Source of the DNA: Aliirhizobium wenxiniae
GTDB lineage: Bacteria; Pseudomonadota; Alphaproteobacteria; Rhizobiales; Rhizobiaceae
Reading direction: 5' to 3'
Length of the DNA stretch: 64,000 nt
Assembly (NCBI RefSeq): GCF_019511445.1
Contig: NZ_JAEUAN010000002.1
Span: forward strand, 62,001-126,000
Part shown: in pieces, positions 47,110 to 56,658 of the stretch
Numbering within the stretch: the first letter of the stretch is position 1
How the letters are laid out: the number at the start of each line of letters is the position of its first letter
Position numbers and translations under genes: made by a program
Notes under the pieces: generated by a model
Databases searched by the model: none
What the model was told of the DNA's origin: nothing
What the model saw: the letters and a program-made list of their open reading frames with translations, nothing else

Positions 47110-48066
47110 ATGACAGACAATCAGATCACATCGCGGCCCCAGAATGCCGAAGGGGCAACCAATGGCTTCCTCGTTGCGGCGCTGTATCACTTCGCCCGTT
47201 TCGAGCGCTTCGAAGAATTTCGCGCGCCGCTTCAGGCGTTCTGCGATGAAAACGGCATCAAGGGCACGCTGCTGATCGCCCGCGAAGGCATCAACGGCAC
47301 CGTCGCCGGCACCGATGATGCGATCGCCCGTCTTCTAACCCATCTGCGCGCCCAGCCGGAACTCGCCAAGCTGGAGCACAAGGAAAGCCGCGCATCGAAA
47401 ATGCCTTTCCTGCGCATGAAGGTCCGGCCGAAGAAAGAGATCGTCACGATGGGCGTCGAGGATATCGACCCCAACAAGATCGTCGGCACCTATGTCGACC
47501 CGAAGGATTGGAACGCGCTGATCTCCGATCCCGAAACGATCCTGATCGACACGCGCAACGATTACGAGACCGCGATCGGCATCTTCAAGGGCGCGGTCGA
47601 TCCGAACACGAAGACCTTCCGCGAGTTTCCCGACTGGGTGCGCAACAATACCGGCCTGCACAACAAGCCGAAGATCGCCATGTATTGCACCGGCGGCATC
47701 CGCTGCGAAAAGGCGACAGCCTTCATGAAGGAAGAAGGCTTCGAAGAGGTCTATCACCTCAAGGGCGGCATCCTCAAATATCTTGAGGAAGTACCGGAAG
47801 AGGAAAGCATGTGGGAAGGCGCCTGCTTCGTTTTCGACGAGCGCGTCTCGGTCGAGCATGGGCTCAAGGAAGGCAATCACAAGCTCTGCCACGCCTGCCG
47901 CAATCCGATCACCGCAGAAGAGATCACGTCTCCGAAATACGAGGAAGGTGTCTCCTGCTCGAACTGCTACGACACGCGCACCGAGGCGGATCGCCTGCGC
48001 TACCGCCAGCGGCAGCACCAGATCGCCCTCGCCAAGAAACGCGGCGTCAAGCATATCGGCAGCTGA
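47110..48066 (+). CDS. trhO: tRNA uridine(34) hydroxylase, rhodanese-like (YceA)
   Basis: A 318-residue protein of the TrhO family that hydroxylates U34 of certain tRNAs to 5-hydroxyuridine. The N-terminal ferredoxin-like domain ([34 protein letters not shown]) is followed by a rhodanese domain with active Cys193 in [16 protein letters not shown]. The C-terminal Cys pairs lie in [10 protein letters not shown] and VSCSNCYDT. The ATG at 47110 is used rather than a TTG nine bases earlier. Confidence 0.95.
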   Translation: MTDNQITSRPQNAEGATNGFLVAALYHFARFERFEEFRAPLQAFCDENGIKGTLLIAREGINGTVAGTDDAIARLLTHLRAQPELAKLEHKESRASKMPFLRMKVRPKKEIVTMGVEDIDPNKIVGTYVDPKDWNALISDPETILIDTRNDYETAIGIFKGAVDPNTKTFREFPDWVRNNTGLHNKPKIAMYCTGGIRCEKATAFMKEEGFEEVYHLKGGILKYLEEVPEEESMWEGACFVFDERVSVEHGLKEGNHKLCHACRNPITAEEITSPKYEEGVSCSNCYDTRTEADRLRYRQRQHQIALAKKRGVKHIGS

Positions 48067-48077
48067 TCAGCAGCCGC

Positions 48078-50276
48078 TCACGCCAGCGAAAAGATCGCCC
48101 TGCGCTCGTCTCGCCGGAAAACGCCATCGATATCGTCGGCCGACATCGGCTGGCCGAACAGGTAACCCTGCAGCTGATCGCAGCCAGTGAGCCGCAATTG
48201 CAGCACCTGTGCGTCCGTCTCGACACCTTCGGCGGTGACCGGAATATCCAGCGAGCGCGCAAGGGCAACGGTTGCATGCAACAGGTCAACCGCGCTTCGT
48301 TCCTGATCGAGCGCATGGATCAGCGACTTGTCGATCTTCATGCGGTCGAACCCGAACTGGCGAAGATAACCGACGCTTGAGAAGCCGGCACCGAAATCGT
48401 CGAGTGCAATATGGACCCCCAACCGTCGCAGCCCGGCCATGGACGTCTTGGCCCGGTCGGCATTCTGGATAAAGTAACCTTCGGTCATCTCCAGCGTGAT
48501 GTCTTCCGGTACGGCTTCGGTCTGCCGCAGCACGCATTCGACATTCTGCGGAAATGCAGGGTCGCGGAACTGCCCGGGAGATATGTTGACTGACAGTTTT
48601 AGGCCAGGCCAGCGCTTCACCGTCTCGCAAGCGCGATGCAGCACGAAAAGACCGAGCTGATCGATCAGGCCAGAGGTCTCCGCGATCGGGATGAAAACAT
48701 CAGGAGAGACCGAACCGTAACCCTTGCGGTTCCAGCGAGCGAGTGCTTCCACACCGACAATCTTGCCATTCTGCGCCGAGACCACCGGCTGGTACACAAC
48801 CGTCAGCTCCTGGCGTTCGATGGCGATCCTGAGGTCGATCTCGAGCCTGTGGCGCTCCTCGCGCTCGGCGTCCATATCCGGCGTGTAATAGTCGAAACGG
48901 CTGCGTCCGCTATCCTTGGCACGATACATCGCCATATCGGCACGCCGGACCAGCTCTCCACCATTGACCATGCCGTGCGGGGATATTGCAATTCCGATAC
49001 TCGTCCCGATTACCGCCACCCGCTCACCGATGGTGAAAGGCTCTTCGAAGAACCCGAGAATTCGCTCACAGAACAGTGTCGTTTCGCCACCCGGATCTTC
49101 GGAAAGAACAGCAATAGCAAACTCGTCTCCGCCAACGCGGGCAAGCACCGCCCCGTCGCCGACAAGAATCCTCAAGCCCGCCGCAACGCTGCGGATCAAC
49201 GTATCTCCGGTTCCATGGCCATAGGCATCGTTGACTTCCTTGAACCCATCGAGATCGAGATAGAGCAGCGTCACGCTTTGCTGGCTGCGCGATCCTTCCT
49301 CGACCATGTCATCCAGCGCCACGAAAAAACCAGTACGATTGAGCAGGCCACTCAGCCTATCCGTCATCGCCAGACGGCGTGCAGCAGCCTCGTCCGCTTT
49401 CAGGCGATTGAGAGTATTCGTTCCCGCGACCAGCAGAAGCAGGAAAAACAGCCCGACCATGGCAACCGCGCTGTAGACCAGTGGACGAACCTGCTGATAG
49501 CTGACGTCACCCGGCTTGCGCGGCGTCCAGCCAAGTTTTGCCAGAAGCCGGCCATGCAGATTGCGGATCTCGACTGCACTGGGCAGCGCCTCATCTGCAC
49601 CGACGAAATGAAGCCCGCCGATGACATAGGTTTCCCCGAGTGCTGCAACCTTCTCGTCATCGAGATGGCGCGCAAAGACGAGATAACGCCGGTTTTCCGG
49701 CGGCACGGTGATCTTGCCCGACTTCTCGCGGACGAGAGCCACACCGGCTGCCGTAACGCCCTTTTGGGATGCGACAAACCCTGTTGCCTCGGGAACGCTT
49801 TCCGGGCCGGCAGATTTAGCCTTGTCGTAAAGCGTCCAGAGCGATGAATCAAAGTAATCACCGGGTGTCCAAGCGACCGGCTGACCATCCTGGTAGGCCA
49901 TCAGAACATTACGGTGAGCATCGAGCAGGATCGCGACGTCGAAAAGATCGCTGTTGACGGTCATGTCGCCGAAATTGCTGACGATCCAGTCTTGACCATC
50001 CGGGGCATAAACGAATGTGGCTGCATCGTCCCACGCCGCATAGTCGTTCAGCGTCGCGTGAAGCTGGTCCTGAAAGGTTCGCACAGCGCCGCTGGTCGTC
50101 GCGCGCGACCGCTGTTCATCGAGATTGTTGGTGTGGTCGGCAATCCGGTTGACAGCCGTGAGAATGAAAATCGTGACGAGAAAAACAACAAGGGCGAAGA
50201 CGCCGAGCATCGAAGTCACGGCGGACTTTCGCCCAACGTTCACGGGGCGTCTGAAACGGAATGATAACAGCCCCAT
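48078..50276 (-). CDS. CHASE4-GGDEF-EAL c-di-GMP enzyme
   Basis: A 732-residue membrane protein. One helix near residues 20-42 is followed by a periplasmic CHASE4-type sensor (DYAAWDDAATFVYAPDGQ) and a second helix near 265-285. A GGDEF domain (RVGGDEFAIAV, intact A-site) and an EAL domain (VGVEALARW, SVNIS, LEMTEGY, DDFGAGFSSVG, KIDKSL) complete it. Both catalytic sets are complete, so it could make and break c-di-GMP under control of an unknown periplasmic signal. Confidence 0.95.
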   Translation of the reverse strand: MGLLSFRFRRPVNVGRKSAVTSMLGVFALVVFLVTIFILTAVNRIADHTNNLDEQRSRATTSGAVRTFQDQLHATLNDYAAWDDAATFVYAPDGQDWIVSNFGDMTVNSDLFDVAILLDAHRNVLMAYQDGQPVAWTPGDYFDSSLWTLYDKAKSAGPESVPEATGFVASQKGVTAAGVALVREKSGKITVPPENRRYLVFARHLDDEKVAALGETYVIGGLHFVGADEALPSAVEIRNLHGRLLAKLGWTPRKPGDVSYQQVRPLVYSAVAMVGLFFLLLLVAGTNTLNRLKADEAAARRLAMTDRLSGLLNRTGFFVALDDMVEEGSRSQQSVTLLYLDLDGFKEVNDAYGHGTGDTLIRSVAAGLRILVGDGAVLARVGGDEFAIAVLSEDPGGETTLFCERILGFFEEPFTIGERVAVIGTSIGIAISPHGMVNGGELVRRADMAMYRAKDSGRSRFDYYTPDMDAEREERHRLEIDLRIAIERQELTVVYQPVVSAQNGKIVGVEALARWNRKGYGSVSPDVFIPIAETSGLIDQLGLFVLHRACETVKRWPGLKLSVNISPGQFRDPAFPQNVECVLRQTEAVPEDITLEMTEGYFIQNADRAKTSMAGLRRLGVHIALDDFGAGFSSVGYLRQFGFDRMKIDKSLIHALDQERSAVDLLHATVALARSLDIPVTAEGVETDAQVLQLRLTGCDQLQGYLFGQPMSADDIDGVFRRDERRAIFSLA

Positions 50277-50362
50277 AAAACCCCTCTCTAAACCAGAAGT
50301 TTATCGCGGACATTCCTTCAGATACAGTTAAGATAGTGATGCAAGACGCGACAACAAATGCA

Positions 50363-50398
50363 ACAGCCCCTCACGCGGTCTCTTGCGTAAGGGGCTGT
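50363..50398. terminator. Terminator of the metNIQQ operon
   Basis: ACAGCCCCTCACGC and GCGTAAGGGGCTGT, one mismatch, eight-base loop; 30 bp past the last gene's stop on the minus strand. Confidence 0.7.
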
Positions 50399-50427
50399 AA
50401 CAAATCAAACTTTAGTCCGACCAAAAA

Positions 50428-51204
50428 TTACCAGGACGGGATCAGGGCGCCCTTGTATTCATCGTTGATGAACTTGCGGATGCTCTCGTCGTGATAGGCT
50501 TCAACCAGCGTCTTGGCCCAGGGCTGATCCTTGTCGGCAGCGCGAACAACGATAATGTTGGCGTAAGGGGACTTCTCGCCCTCGATTGCGATCGCGTCCT
50601 TCTTCGGGTTCAGGCCGGCTTCCATGGCGTAGTTCGTGTTGATGACGGCAGCATCCACGTCATCGAGCGAACGGGGCAGCTGGGCAGCGTCGAGCTCTGA
50701 GAATTCGATATTCTTCGGGTTTTCGATGATGTCCGAAGGCGTGACCTTGATGCCGGCGTCGTCCTTGAACTTGATCAGGCCCTTCGATGCCAGTACCAGC
50801 AGCGCGCGGCCGCCATTGGTCGGGTCGTTCGGGATGGCAACGGTGTCGCCGTCCTTCAGTTCGTCGAGGCTCTTCACCTTCTTGGAATAAACGCCCATCG
50901 GGGTGGTGATCGTCTTGCCGATGGCAACGAGATCGAACTTGCGATCGGCGATCTGGTTGTCGAGATAGGGCTGGTGCTGGAACGAGTTGGCCTGGATGTC
51001 GCCATCGTTCAGCGCCTGGTTCGGCACGACATAGTCGGAGAACTCGATGATATCGATGTTGAGGCCCTTGGTCTTGGCGACGGCGGCAACCTTTTCCATG
51101 ATATTGGCGTGTTCACCCGGCGTGACGCCGACCTTGATGTCTTCGGCAAGTGCGGAGCTTGCAGCAGCAAGCGCAAATGCGGCGGCGAGTACGAGCTTCT
51201 TCAT
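50428..51204 (-). CDS. metQ: Methionine ABC transporter substrate-binding protein, copy 2
   Basis: A 258-residue NlpA/MetQ receptor. Signal peptide MKKLVLAAAFALAAASSALA is followed directly by mature EDIKVGVTPGEHANIM; there is no lipobox Cys, so it should be free in the periplasm, unlike E. coli MetQ. Ligand-site blocks FSDYVVPNQALNDGDI, NSFQHQPYLDNQ and INTNYAMEAGLNP are conserved. It is very similar to the preceding metQ (roughly half or more identical by eye), so the pair arose by tandem duplication. The start has AGGAAAC upstream. Confidence 0.92.
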   Translation of the reverse strand: MKKLVLAAAFALAAASSALAEDIKVGVTPGEHANIMEKVAAVAKTKGLNIDIIEFSDYVVPNQALNDGDIQANSFQHQPYLDNQIADRKFDLVAIGKTITTPMGVYSKKVKSLDELKDGDTVAIPNDPTNGGRALLVLASKGLIKFKDDAGIKVTPSDIIENPKNIEFSELDAAQLPRSLDDVDAAVINTNYAMEAGLNPKKDAIAIEGEKSPYANIIVVRAADKDQPWAKTLVEAYHDESIRKFINDEYKGALIPSW

Positions 51205-51292
51205 TGGATGTTTCCTCACGATTTTGTTGGGTTTTATGGCGTTCCCGGCCGCGTATCTTGGGAGGTGGCCGGAAACGCAATTCTGTTGGCGC

Positions 51293-52072
51293 TTACCAGG
51301 TCGGCGTGATCGCGCCCTTGAACTTTTCTTCGATGAAGGCCGACACTTCCGCGCTGTGATAGCTCTCGACGAAGGTTTTTACCCAGTCGGCATCCTTGTC
51401 CTTGGCGCGAACGGCGATGACACCGACATAAGGTGCCTTGGTGCTTTCCTGGAAAATCCCGTCCGTCTTCGGGTTGAGGCCGGCAGCAAGCGCGTAATTG
51501 GTGGTGATGGCAGCCAGATCGACGTCATCGAGCGAACGCGGCAGCTGGGCGGCGTCCAGTTCGACGATGTTGAGCTTCTTCGGGTTTTCGACAATGTCTG
51601 CGACCGAAGCCTTCACGCCGATCCCGTCCTTCAGCGTGATCAGCTTCTGGTCTGCCAGCAACAGAAGCGCGCGTGCGCCGTTGCTCGGGTCGTTCGGAAT
51701 GGCAACCGATGCACCGTCCTTCAGCTCTGACAGAGCCTTGATCTTCTTCGAATAACCGGCCATCGGGAAGTTGACCGACTTCGCCACCGAGACGAGATCG
51801 AGGCTGCGCTCCTTCACCTGGTTGTCCAGGTAGGGCTGGTGCTGGAACGAGTTGATGTCGATGTCGCCATCCGACAGCGCCTGGTTCGGAACGACGTAGT
51901 CGGAGAATTCGACGACATCGAGCTCAAGACCCTTCTTGGCGGCGACTTCCTTCACTTTCTCAACGATCTGCGCATGCGGACCGGGGGTCACACCAACCTT
52001 CTTGGTTTCGGCAAAAGCCGCACCGGTGGAAAAGAGAGCGGCGAGCGTGGCCGCGACAATCAGTTTCTTCAT
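51293..52072 (-). CDS. metQ: Methionine ABC transporter substrate-binding protein, copy 1
   Basis: A 259-residue NlpA/MetQ receptor with signal peptide MKKLIVAATLAALFSTGAAF ending AFAE and again no lipobox Cys. Mature part shows KVGVTPGPHAQIVEKV, FSDYVVPNQALSDGDI, NSFQHQPYLDNQ and TTNYALAAGLNP. It is 22 bp downstream of metI and 88 bp upstream of the second copy. Differences from copy 2 cluster in the stretches after NSFQHQPYLDNQ and near the C-terminus, which may change ligand preference (D- or L-methionine, oxidised forms). Confidence 0.93.
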   Translation of the reverse strand: MKKLIVAATLAALFSTGAAFAETKKVGVTPGPHAQIVEKVKEVAAKKGLELDVVEFSDYVVPNQALSDGDIDINSFQHQPYLDNQVKERSLDLVSVAKSVNFPMAGYSKKIKALSELKDGASVAIPNDPSNGARALLLLADQKLITLKDGIGVKASVADIVENPKKLNIVELDAAQLPRSLDDVDLAAITTNYALAAGLNPKTDGIFQESTKAPYVGVIAVRAKDKDADWVKTFVESYHSAEVSAFIEEKFKGAITPTW

Positions 52073-52094
52073 TATCTTTACCCCTCTGAAACAC

Positions 52095-52763
52095 TCAGTT
52101 CTTGCGATTGCGTTTGTCGAAGCGACGAGCCAGCGCATCGCCGGCGCTCTGCACGAGCTGGACGAGTACGATCAGCACGACGACAACAGCGAGCATCATT
52201 TCCGGCATGAAGCGCTGGTAGCCATAGCGAATGCCAAGGTCACCGAGACCACCGCCGCCGACGGCACCGACCATTGCCGAATAACCGATCAGGCTGACCA
52301 TGGTCATGGTGAGCGCCGCCATCAGCGAAGGCCGGGCTTCCGCCAAAAGCACCTTGAAGACGATCTGCGTCGGCGTGGCACCCATGGCGCGGGCAGCCTC
52401 GATCAGGCCCTTGTCGATCTCACGGATGGCCGCCTCGACCAGACGGGCGAAGAAGGGAATGGTCGCGATCGTCAGCGGCACGATCGCCGCATAGGTGCCG
52501 ATCGAGGTTCCGGTGATCAGTCGCGTGAACGGAATGATCGCAACGACGAGAATGATGAAGGGCGTGGAGCGCGCCGCATTTATGATCAGGCCGACGATGC
52601 GGTTGATCGTCGGAGCAGGAAACAGCTCGCCCCGTCCGCTGGTGGCAAGGAAAATGCCGATCGGCAGTCCGATCAGCGAACCGATCACACCGGCAGCGGC
52701 AACCATCTGCAGCGTCTGGCCAAGTGACTTCAAAAGCAGGTTGAGAAGCATATCAGGCGACAT
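52095..52763 (-). CDS. metI: Methionine ABC transporter permease
   Basis: A 222-residue permease with five hydrophobic helices and the MetI core [25 protein letters not shown] (the EAA loop) and [20 protein letters not shown]. It dimerises and couples to MetN. The ATG at 52763 has GGAGG upstream and overlaps the metN stop by 11 bp; this gives the normal family length. Confidence 0.95.
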   Translation of the reverse strand: MSPDMLLNLLLKSLGQTLQMVAAAGVIGSLIGLPIGIFLATSGRGELFPAPTINRIVGLIINAARSTPFIILVVAIIPFTRLITGTSIGTYAAIVPLTIATIPFFARLVEAAIREIDKGLIEAARAMGATPTQIVFKVLLAEARPSLMAALTMTMVSLIGYSAMVGAVGGGGLGDLGIRYGYQRFMPEMMLAVVVVLIVLVQLVQSAGDALARRFDKRNRKN

Positions 52764-53871
52764 AGCCGAGCACCTCCGTGGAAAGGCCGGTTTCGGCATA
52801 GAAACGATTGGCCCGCTCGATGACGGCGGGATCTGCGGAATAGGAAACAACCAGCGAGCCGAACGGCTTGCCGCCGATCTCCTCGATCCCGCCCGCAAGA
52901 ATATTCACGTCCGAACCGAGTTCGGCAACGAGACGGCCTGTCAGCGGCTGGAACGCGGTCTCACCGAAGAAGACCAGACGCACCAGCGCACGATCGCCCG
53001 CAGAAGGGGTCTGCTTGATGCCCGTCCGCAGCCATTCCGGCAGGGCAAGCGACGAAGCCAGCAGGGTCCGTGTGGTCTCATGTTTAGGGCTGGCGTAAAC
53101 GTCGAAGACCTTGCCCGACTCGACGATCAGCCCCCTGTCGATGACGGCGACATCGGTGGCGATTGTCTTTACCACCTCCATCTCGTGCGTGATGAGGAGC
53201 ACGGTAAGGCCGAGTTCGGCGTTGATGCGCTTGAGAAGCTCGAGAATGGACTGCGTCGTTTCCGGGTCGAGCGCCGAGGTGGCTTCGTCCGAAAGCAGCA
53301 GTTTCGGGTCGGTCGCAAGCGCACGGGCGATACCCACGCGCTGCTTCTGGCCGCCAGAGAGTTCGGAAGGATAGCTTTTTGCCTTGTCACCGAGACCGAC
53401 GAGATCGAGCAGCGGCCCGACCTTCGCCTTGATCGTCCTGGTGTCGACGCCAGCGATTTCCAGCGGCAGCGCAACGTTGTCGAAGGCCGTGCGCGACGAC
53501 AGGAGATTGAAGTGCTGGAAGATCATGCCGATCTGGCGGCGAAGGCCGCGCAGGGCAGATTCGGACAGGCCGCCTACCTCTGTGCCATCCACCACGACCT
53601 TGCCGGAAGTCGGCTTCTCAAGTCCGTTGACCAGGCGAACGAGCGTCGACTTGCCGGCACCCGAGCGGCCGATAATGCCAGCGATCGCACCATGGGCAAC
53701 GGTAAAATCAACCCCGTCAAGGGCCGTGAAAGCGGGCTGGCCGCCCGTACCGCCGAAGCGCTTCGTTACGCCCTCGAAGGAAACCATGGGAGTGTCAGAA
53801 GGCTCCCCGTGGCCTTTTTCCTTCGCCCGGACGGACGGCGCGACATTTGTCGCGGCATGCTGGATGGTCAT
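52753..53871 (-). CDS. metN: Methionine ABC transporter ATP-binding protein
   Basis: A 372-residue ATPase. Walker [11 protein letters not shown]-loop MIFQHFNLL, signature [15 protein letters not shown], Walker [14 protein letters not shown] and H-loop THE are complete. The C-terminal NIL/ACT-like regulatory domain ([21 protein letters not shown]) allows trans-inhibition by internal methionine. About 28 extra N-terminal residues precede the first ABC strand; a downstream ATG (at MVSFEG) is possible. First gene of metN-metI-metQ-metQ. I found no SAM riboswitch in front of it. Confidence 0.96.
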   Translation of the reverse strand: MTIQHAATNVAPSVRAKEKGHGEPSDTPMVSFEGVTKRFGGTGGQPAFTALDGVDFTVAHGAIAGIIGRSGAGKSTLVRLVNGLEKPTSGKVVVDGTEVGGLSESALRGLRRQIGMIFQHFNLLSSRTAFDNVALPLEIAGVDTRTIKAKVGPLLDLVGLGDKAKSYPSELSGGQKQRVGIARALATDPKLLLSDEATSALDPETTQSILELLKRINAELGLTVLLITHEMEVVKTIATDVAVIDRGLIVESGKVFDVYASPKHETTRTLLASSLALPEWLRTGIKQTPSAGDRALVRLVFFGETAFQPLTGRLVAELGSDVNILAGGIEEIGGKPFGSLVVSYSADPAVIERANRFYAETGLSTEVLGYVA

Positions 53872-53984
53872 TTGAAACTCACGAGTTAAGTCAGGTCACA
53901 ATAACGGCGAGAATGCCGCTCGATCACGCGCCCAGTCGGCACATTCGATGACAGGTGACTTTCCGGAGCATTCGATCGGCTTTC

Positions 53985-54012
53985 TCTCAAAAAAGGCCTA
54001 GCAGCCTTGTTG
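53985..54012 (-). terminator. Weak terminator after the beta-glucosidase gene
   Basis: On the minus strand AAGGC, loop TGCTAG, GCCTT followed by TTTT. Short stem but a clear U-run, about 110 bp past the beta-glucosidase stop. Confidence 0.5.
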
Positions 54013-54119
54013 GTGGCAGATCAATGCCCCGGCCTTACCCTAATTCCTAGGGATGGAATTTCAATTATACGCGAGCATGGGAAAAACTCTTCCTAAGTCC
54101 CTCTCGGAGCTGGCTTTTG

Positions 54120-55493
54120 TCAAACTGTTCGATGATTTCCGCCGGGAAATTGCGACGCCAGTTCGCGGTACCATTTTCCGCTCTTCTTGATCGTCCGTTC
54201 CTGGGTCTCGTAATCGACGTACACGAGGCCGAACCGCATACGGTAGCCTTCAGCCCATTCAAAGTTATCCATCAGGCTCCAGGCAAAATACCCTTTCACC
54301 GGATAACCGTCCGAAACGAGATCCGCCACGACCGAAAGGTGTTCGACATAATAATCGAGCCGCGGCTGGTCGTCGATCTCGCCCTTTTCAGGCCCGACAT
54401 TGTAGGCGGCACCGTTCTCGGTCACGTAGCAGTCTGGCAGCTCGTAGCGACGATAAAGATCCTCGACCAGCGACTTCATCGCCGGCGCATAGATTTCCCA
54501 GCCGATGTCCGTCACCTTCTGGCTGACGAAGGGCGCTCCTTGCGTAGCAGGATAGACTGCCCCTTCTGCCGGGTCATTCGTCACGCGCATCGGCGTGTAA
54601 TAGTTGAGCCCCCACCAATCGAGCTTCTGGCTGATGATCGAAAGATCACCCTCCTCGATCTTCGGCATTTTTTCGCCCAACGCTTCGATGAGTGAAGGCG
54701 GATAATCTCCCTTGAACACCGGGCCGAAAAACGCGCCGTTGTGAAAATCGAAGGCACGCTCCGCCGCCGCCTTGTCCTCGGCGCTCTCGGAGCCCGGAAT
54801 GACCGAATGGGCGTTCAGCACCAGACCGACCGGTACATTCGGGGTCACATGCCGGATGGCTTCGACGGCAAGGCCATGTGCCAGATTGGTCGTGTGCATG
54901 GCGGCAAGTGCTGCCTCCATGTTGCGCTCGCCCGGTGCATGAACGCCGAAAAGATGAGACAGCCAGACGGAGCACCACGGCTCATTGAACGTTGCCACCG
55001 CATCCAGCCGGTCGCCGAGCCGCGCCATGACCACTTTCGCATAACGCTGGAATGCGTATGCTGTCGAACGGGCAGCCCATCCGCCGTCTCCCATCAGGGT
55101 CAGCGGCAGGTCCCAGTGATAGAGCGTTGCATAGGTCTTGATGCCGCGCGCCTTGCAGCCGTCGACCAATCGATCGTAGAAATCCAGACCCTTTTCATTG
55201 ATCCGCCCCGTTCCTTCGGGAATGATCCGCGGCCAGGCAATCGAGAAGCGGTAAGCTTCGACCCCCATCTTCTTGATAAGGTCAAGATCCTCCTCAAGGC
55301 GATTGTAGTGATCACAGGCGATATCGCCATTGTCGCGATTGAACACCCGCCCCGGCATGTTGGAGAACGCATCCCAGATGGAAGGCTTGCGCCCGTCAGC
55401 CTTCGTCGCCCCTTCGATCTGGAAGGCGGCGGTTGCCACACCGAAAAGAAAGTCACCGGGAAAACGCGCCGCGAAAATCTTCGGATCGGTCAT
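54120..55493 (-). CDS. Beta-glucosidase, GH1
   Basis: A 457-residue family 1 glycoside hydrolase. The acid/base Glu is in ATFNEPWCS and the nucleophile Glu in CYVTENGAAYN; the N-terminal FLFGVATAAFQIEGA and YRFSIAWPRI blocks are conserved. No signal peptide, so it acts on imported beta-glucosides. It is a typical Agrobacterium-type Abg/BglA enzyme. ATG at 55493 has AGAGGA upstream; the frame is open 36 codons further but without family residues. Confidence 0.95.
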   Translation of the reverse strand: MTDPKIFAARFPGDFLFGVATAAFQIEGATKADGRKPSIWDAFSNMPGRVFNRDNGDIACDHYNRLEEDLDLIKKMGVEAYRFSIAWPRIIPEGTGRINEKGLDFYDRLVDGCKARGIKTYATLYHWDLPLTLMGDGGWAARSTAYAFQRYAKVVMARLGDRLDAVATFNEPWCSVWLSHLFGVHAPGERNMEAALAAMHTTNLAHGLAVEAIRHVTPNVPVGLVLNAHSVIPGSESAEDKAAAERAFDFHNGAFFGPVFKGDYPPSLIEALGEKMPKIEEGDLSIISQKLDWWGLNYYTPMRVTNDPAEGAVYPATQGAPFVSQKVTDIGWEIYAPAMKSLVEDLYRRYELPDCYVTENGAAYNVGPEKGEIDDQPRLDYYVEHLSVVADLVSDGYPVKGYFAWSLMDNFEWAEGYRMRFGLVYVDYETQERTIKKSGKWYRELASQFPGGNHRTV

Positions 55494-55951
55494 GAGCAGG
55501 CTGTCCTCTTTATGATGACGCGTCGGGCAACGGAAATCAGAACTCCCGTCCGGATGATTGCCGATCTCCATAACAGATATTGCGGCGCTTTGCAGGAGCA
55601 ACGATGCCGCGCAAAGAGACGCGCGCAGACAGCCTCAGGTGGCTTCCCTCACCCCGCTCAAGCCCCGAACATACCCAGCAAGGCACACGCAAAGATAAAC
55701 ATTTCGCCCTCAAAATGAGTTATATTTTCCAAAATACAATCTATGAGACATGCAATTTTAGCGTTAGATATTCATCCATAGAAAATCATTCTCAAATTTG
55801 GCAAAAACCTGGCGAAATTTAGCCTTTCGATCCTTGATGCCCTCAGACTGCGGCGATAGATCGCAGGCGTCATAGTGACGCCTCATCCTTCGATCGGACG
55901 GCCTCACTTGAATTTCAAAGGCTGTACCCCTCAGCCACGAAGGAGTGAACA
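55494..55951. other. AT-rich divergent intergenic region
   Basis: About 458 bp between the beta-glucosidase and the sugar dehydrogenase operon. The part from about 55690 to 55815 is clearly more AT-rich than its surroundings, with runs such as AAAATGAGTTATATTTTCC and AAATCATTCTCAAATTTGG. This suggests promoters or regulator binding. No gene is supported; no standard operator could be named. Confidence 0.55.
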
Positions 55952-56653
55952 ATGAGAGATCTTCCGGGATTGCCGTCCCGCCGAGGCTTCCTGAAAGCAT
56001 CGGCGGCGACTGCAGCCATCGCCGGCATCGCGAGCCATGCGAAAGCCGAACAGAAGCCAGAACCGGTGGCCCTCACCGAATACAAGCCGGACTGTCTCAA
56101 GCCCAGTGAGTGGGCTTTCGTGATGGCAGCGGTAGCACGATTGATCCCGTCGGATGGCGAAGGCCCCGGCGCGATCGAAACACGCGTTCCGGTCTTCATC
56201 GACAAGCAGCTCGCCGGCGATTACGGCAAGGCGTCCGACTGGTACATGGTCGGCCCCTATCAGCCGGCGGCAAGCCCGCTGCGTGGCTGGCAGACCCCCC
56301 TCAATCCGCTGGAAACCTACCAGCAGGCGATCCCGGTCTTCGACGAATGGTGCAAGCAGACCCACGGCAAGATCTTTGCCGAGCTTGATCCGGCAACCCA
56401 GGACAAGGCCCTGACCTCGCTCCAGAAGGACGAGATGAAGATCAAGCCGGAACTGCGCGAATTCTTCTCGATCCTCTTGGCCAACACCAAGGAAGGCTAC
56501 TTCTCCGACCCGATGTACGGCGGCAACCATGGCATGGCGGCTTGGAAATATATCGGCTTCCCGGGCGCCCGCGGCTCCTACAAGGAGTGGGTCGGTAAGC
56601 ATAACGTCAAGTATCCGCTTGGCCCCGTCTCGATCTCCGGCGAAAGGGGTTGA
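55952..56653 (+). CDS. Membrane sugar dehydrogenase, gamma (subunit 3), Tat-exported
   Basis: A 233-residue gluconate 2-dehydrogenase subunit 3-family protein. A twin-arginine signal SRRGFLKASAATAAIAGIA opens the protein. The mature part contains the family blocks LKPSEWAFVMAAVARLIPSD, PGAIETRVPVFIDKQLAGDYG and GGNHGMAAWKYIGFPGARGSY. It escorts the flavoprotein through the Tat pathway as a folded complex. The ribosome site AAGGAG precedes the ATG. Start/stop spacing with the next gene is 5 bp. Confidence 0.92.
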   Translation: MRDLPGLPSRRGFLKASAATAAIAGIASHAKAEQKPEPVALTEYKPDCLKPSEWAFVMAAVARLIPSDGEGPGAIETRVPVFIDKQLAGDYGKASDWYMVGPYQPAASPLRGWQTPLNPLETYQQAIPVFDEWCKQTHGKIFAELDPATQDKALTSLQKDEMKIKPELREFFSILLANTKEGYFSDPMYGGNHGMAAWKYIGFPGARGSYKEWVGKHNVKYPLGPVSISGERG

Positions 56654-56658
56654 ACGTC

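Noticed and set aside
52495..53889. 464-codon plus-strand open frame opposite metN
   Set aside because: Shadow of the metN ATPase; no ribosome site or motif.
53872..54060. SAM-II riboswitch upstream of metN
   Set aside because: Expected for methionine genes in this group, but the SAM-II core (GCTAAAAAG-like) and pseudoknot partners were not found; the T-run here belongs to a terminator of the beta-glucosidase gene.
55690..55815. Fur/Irr-like iron box in the AT-rich region
   Set aside because: Sequences such as AAATCATTCTCAAATTT only partly resemble iron boxes and are expected by chance in AT-rich DNA.
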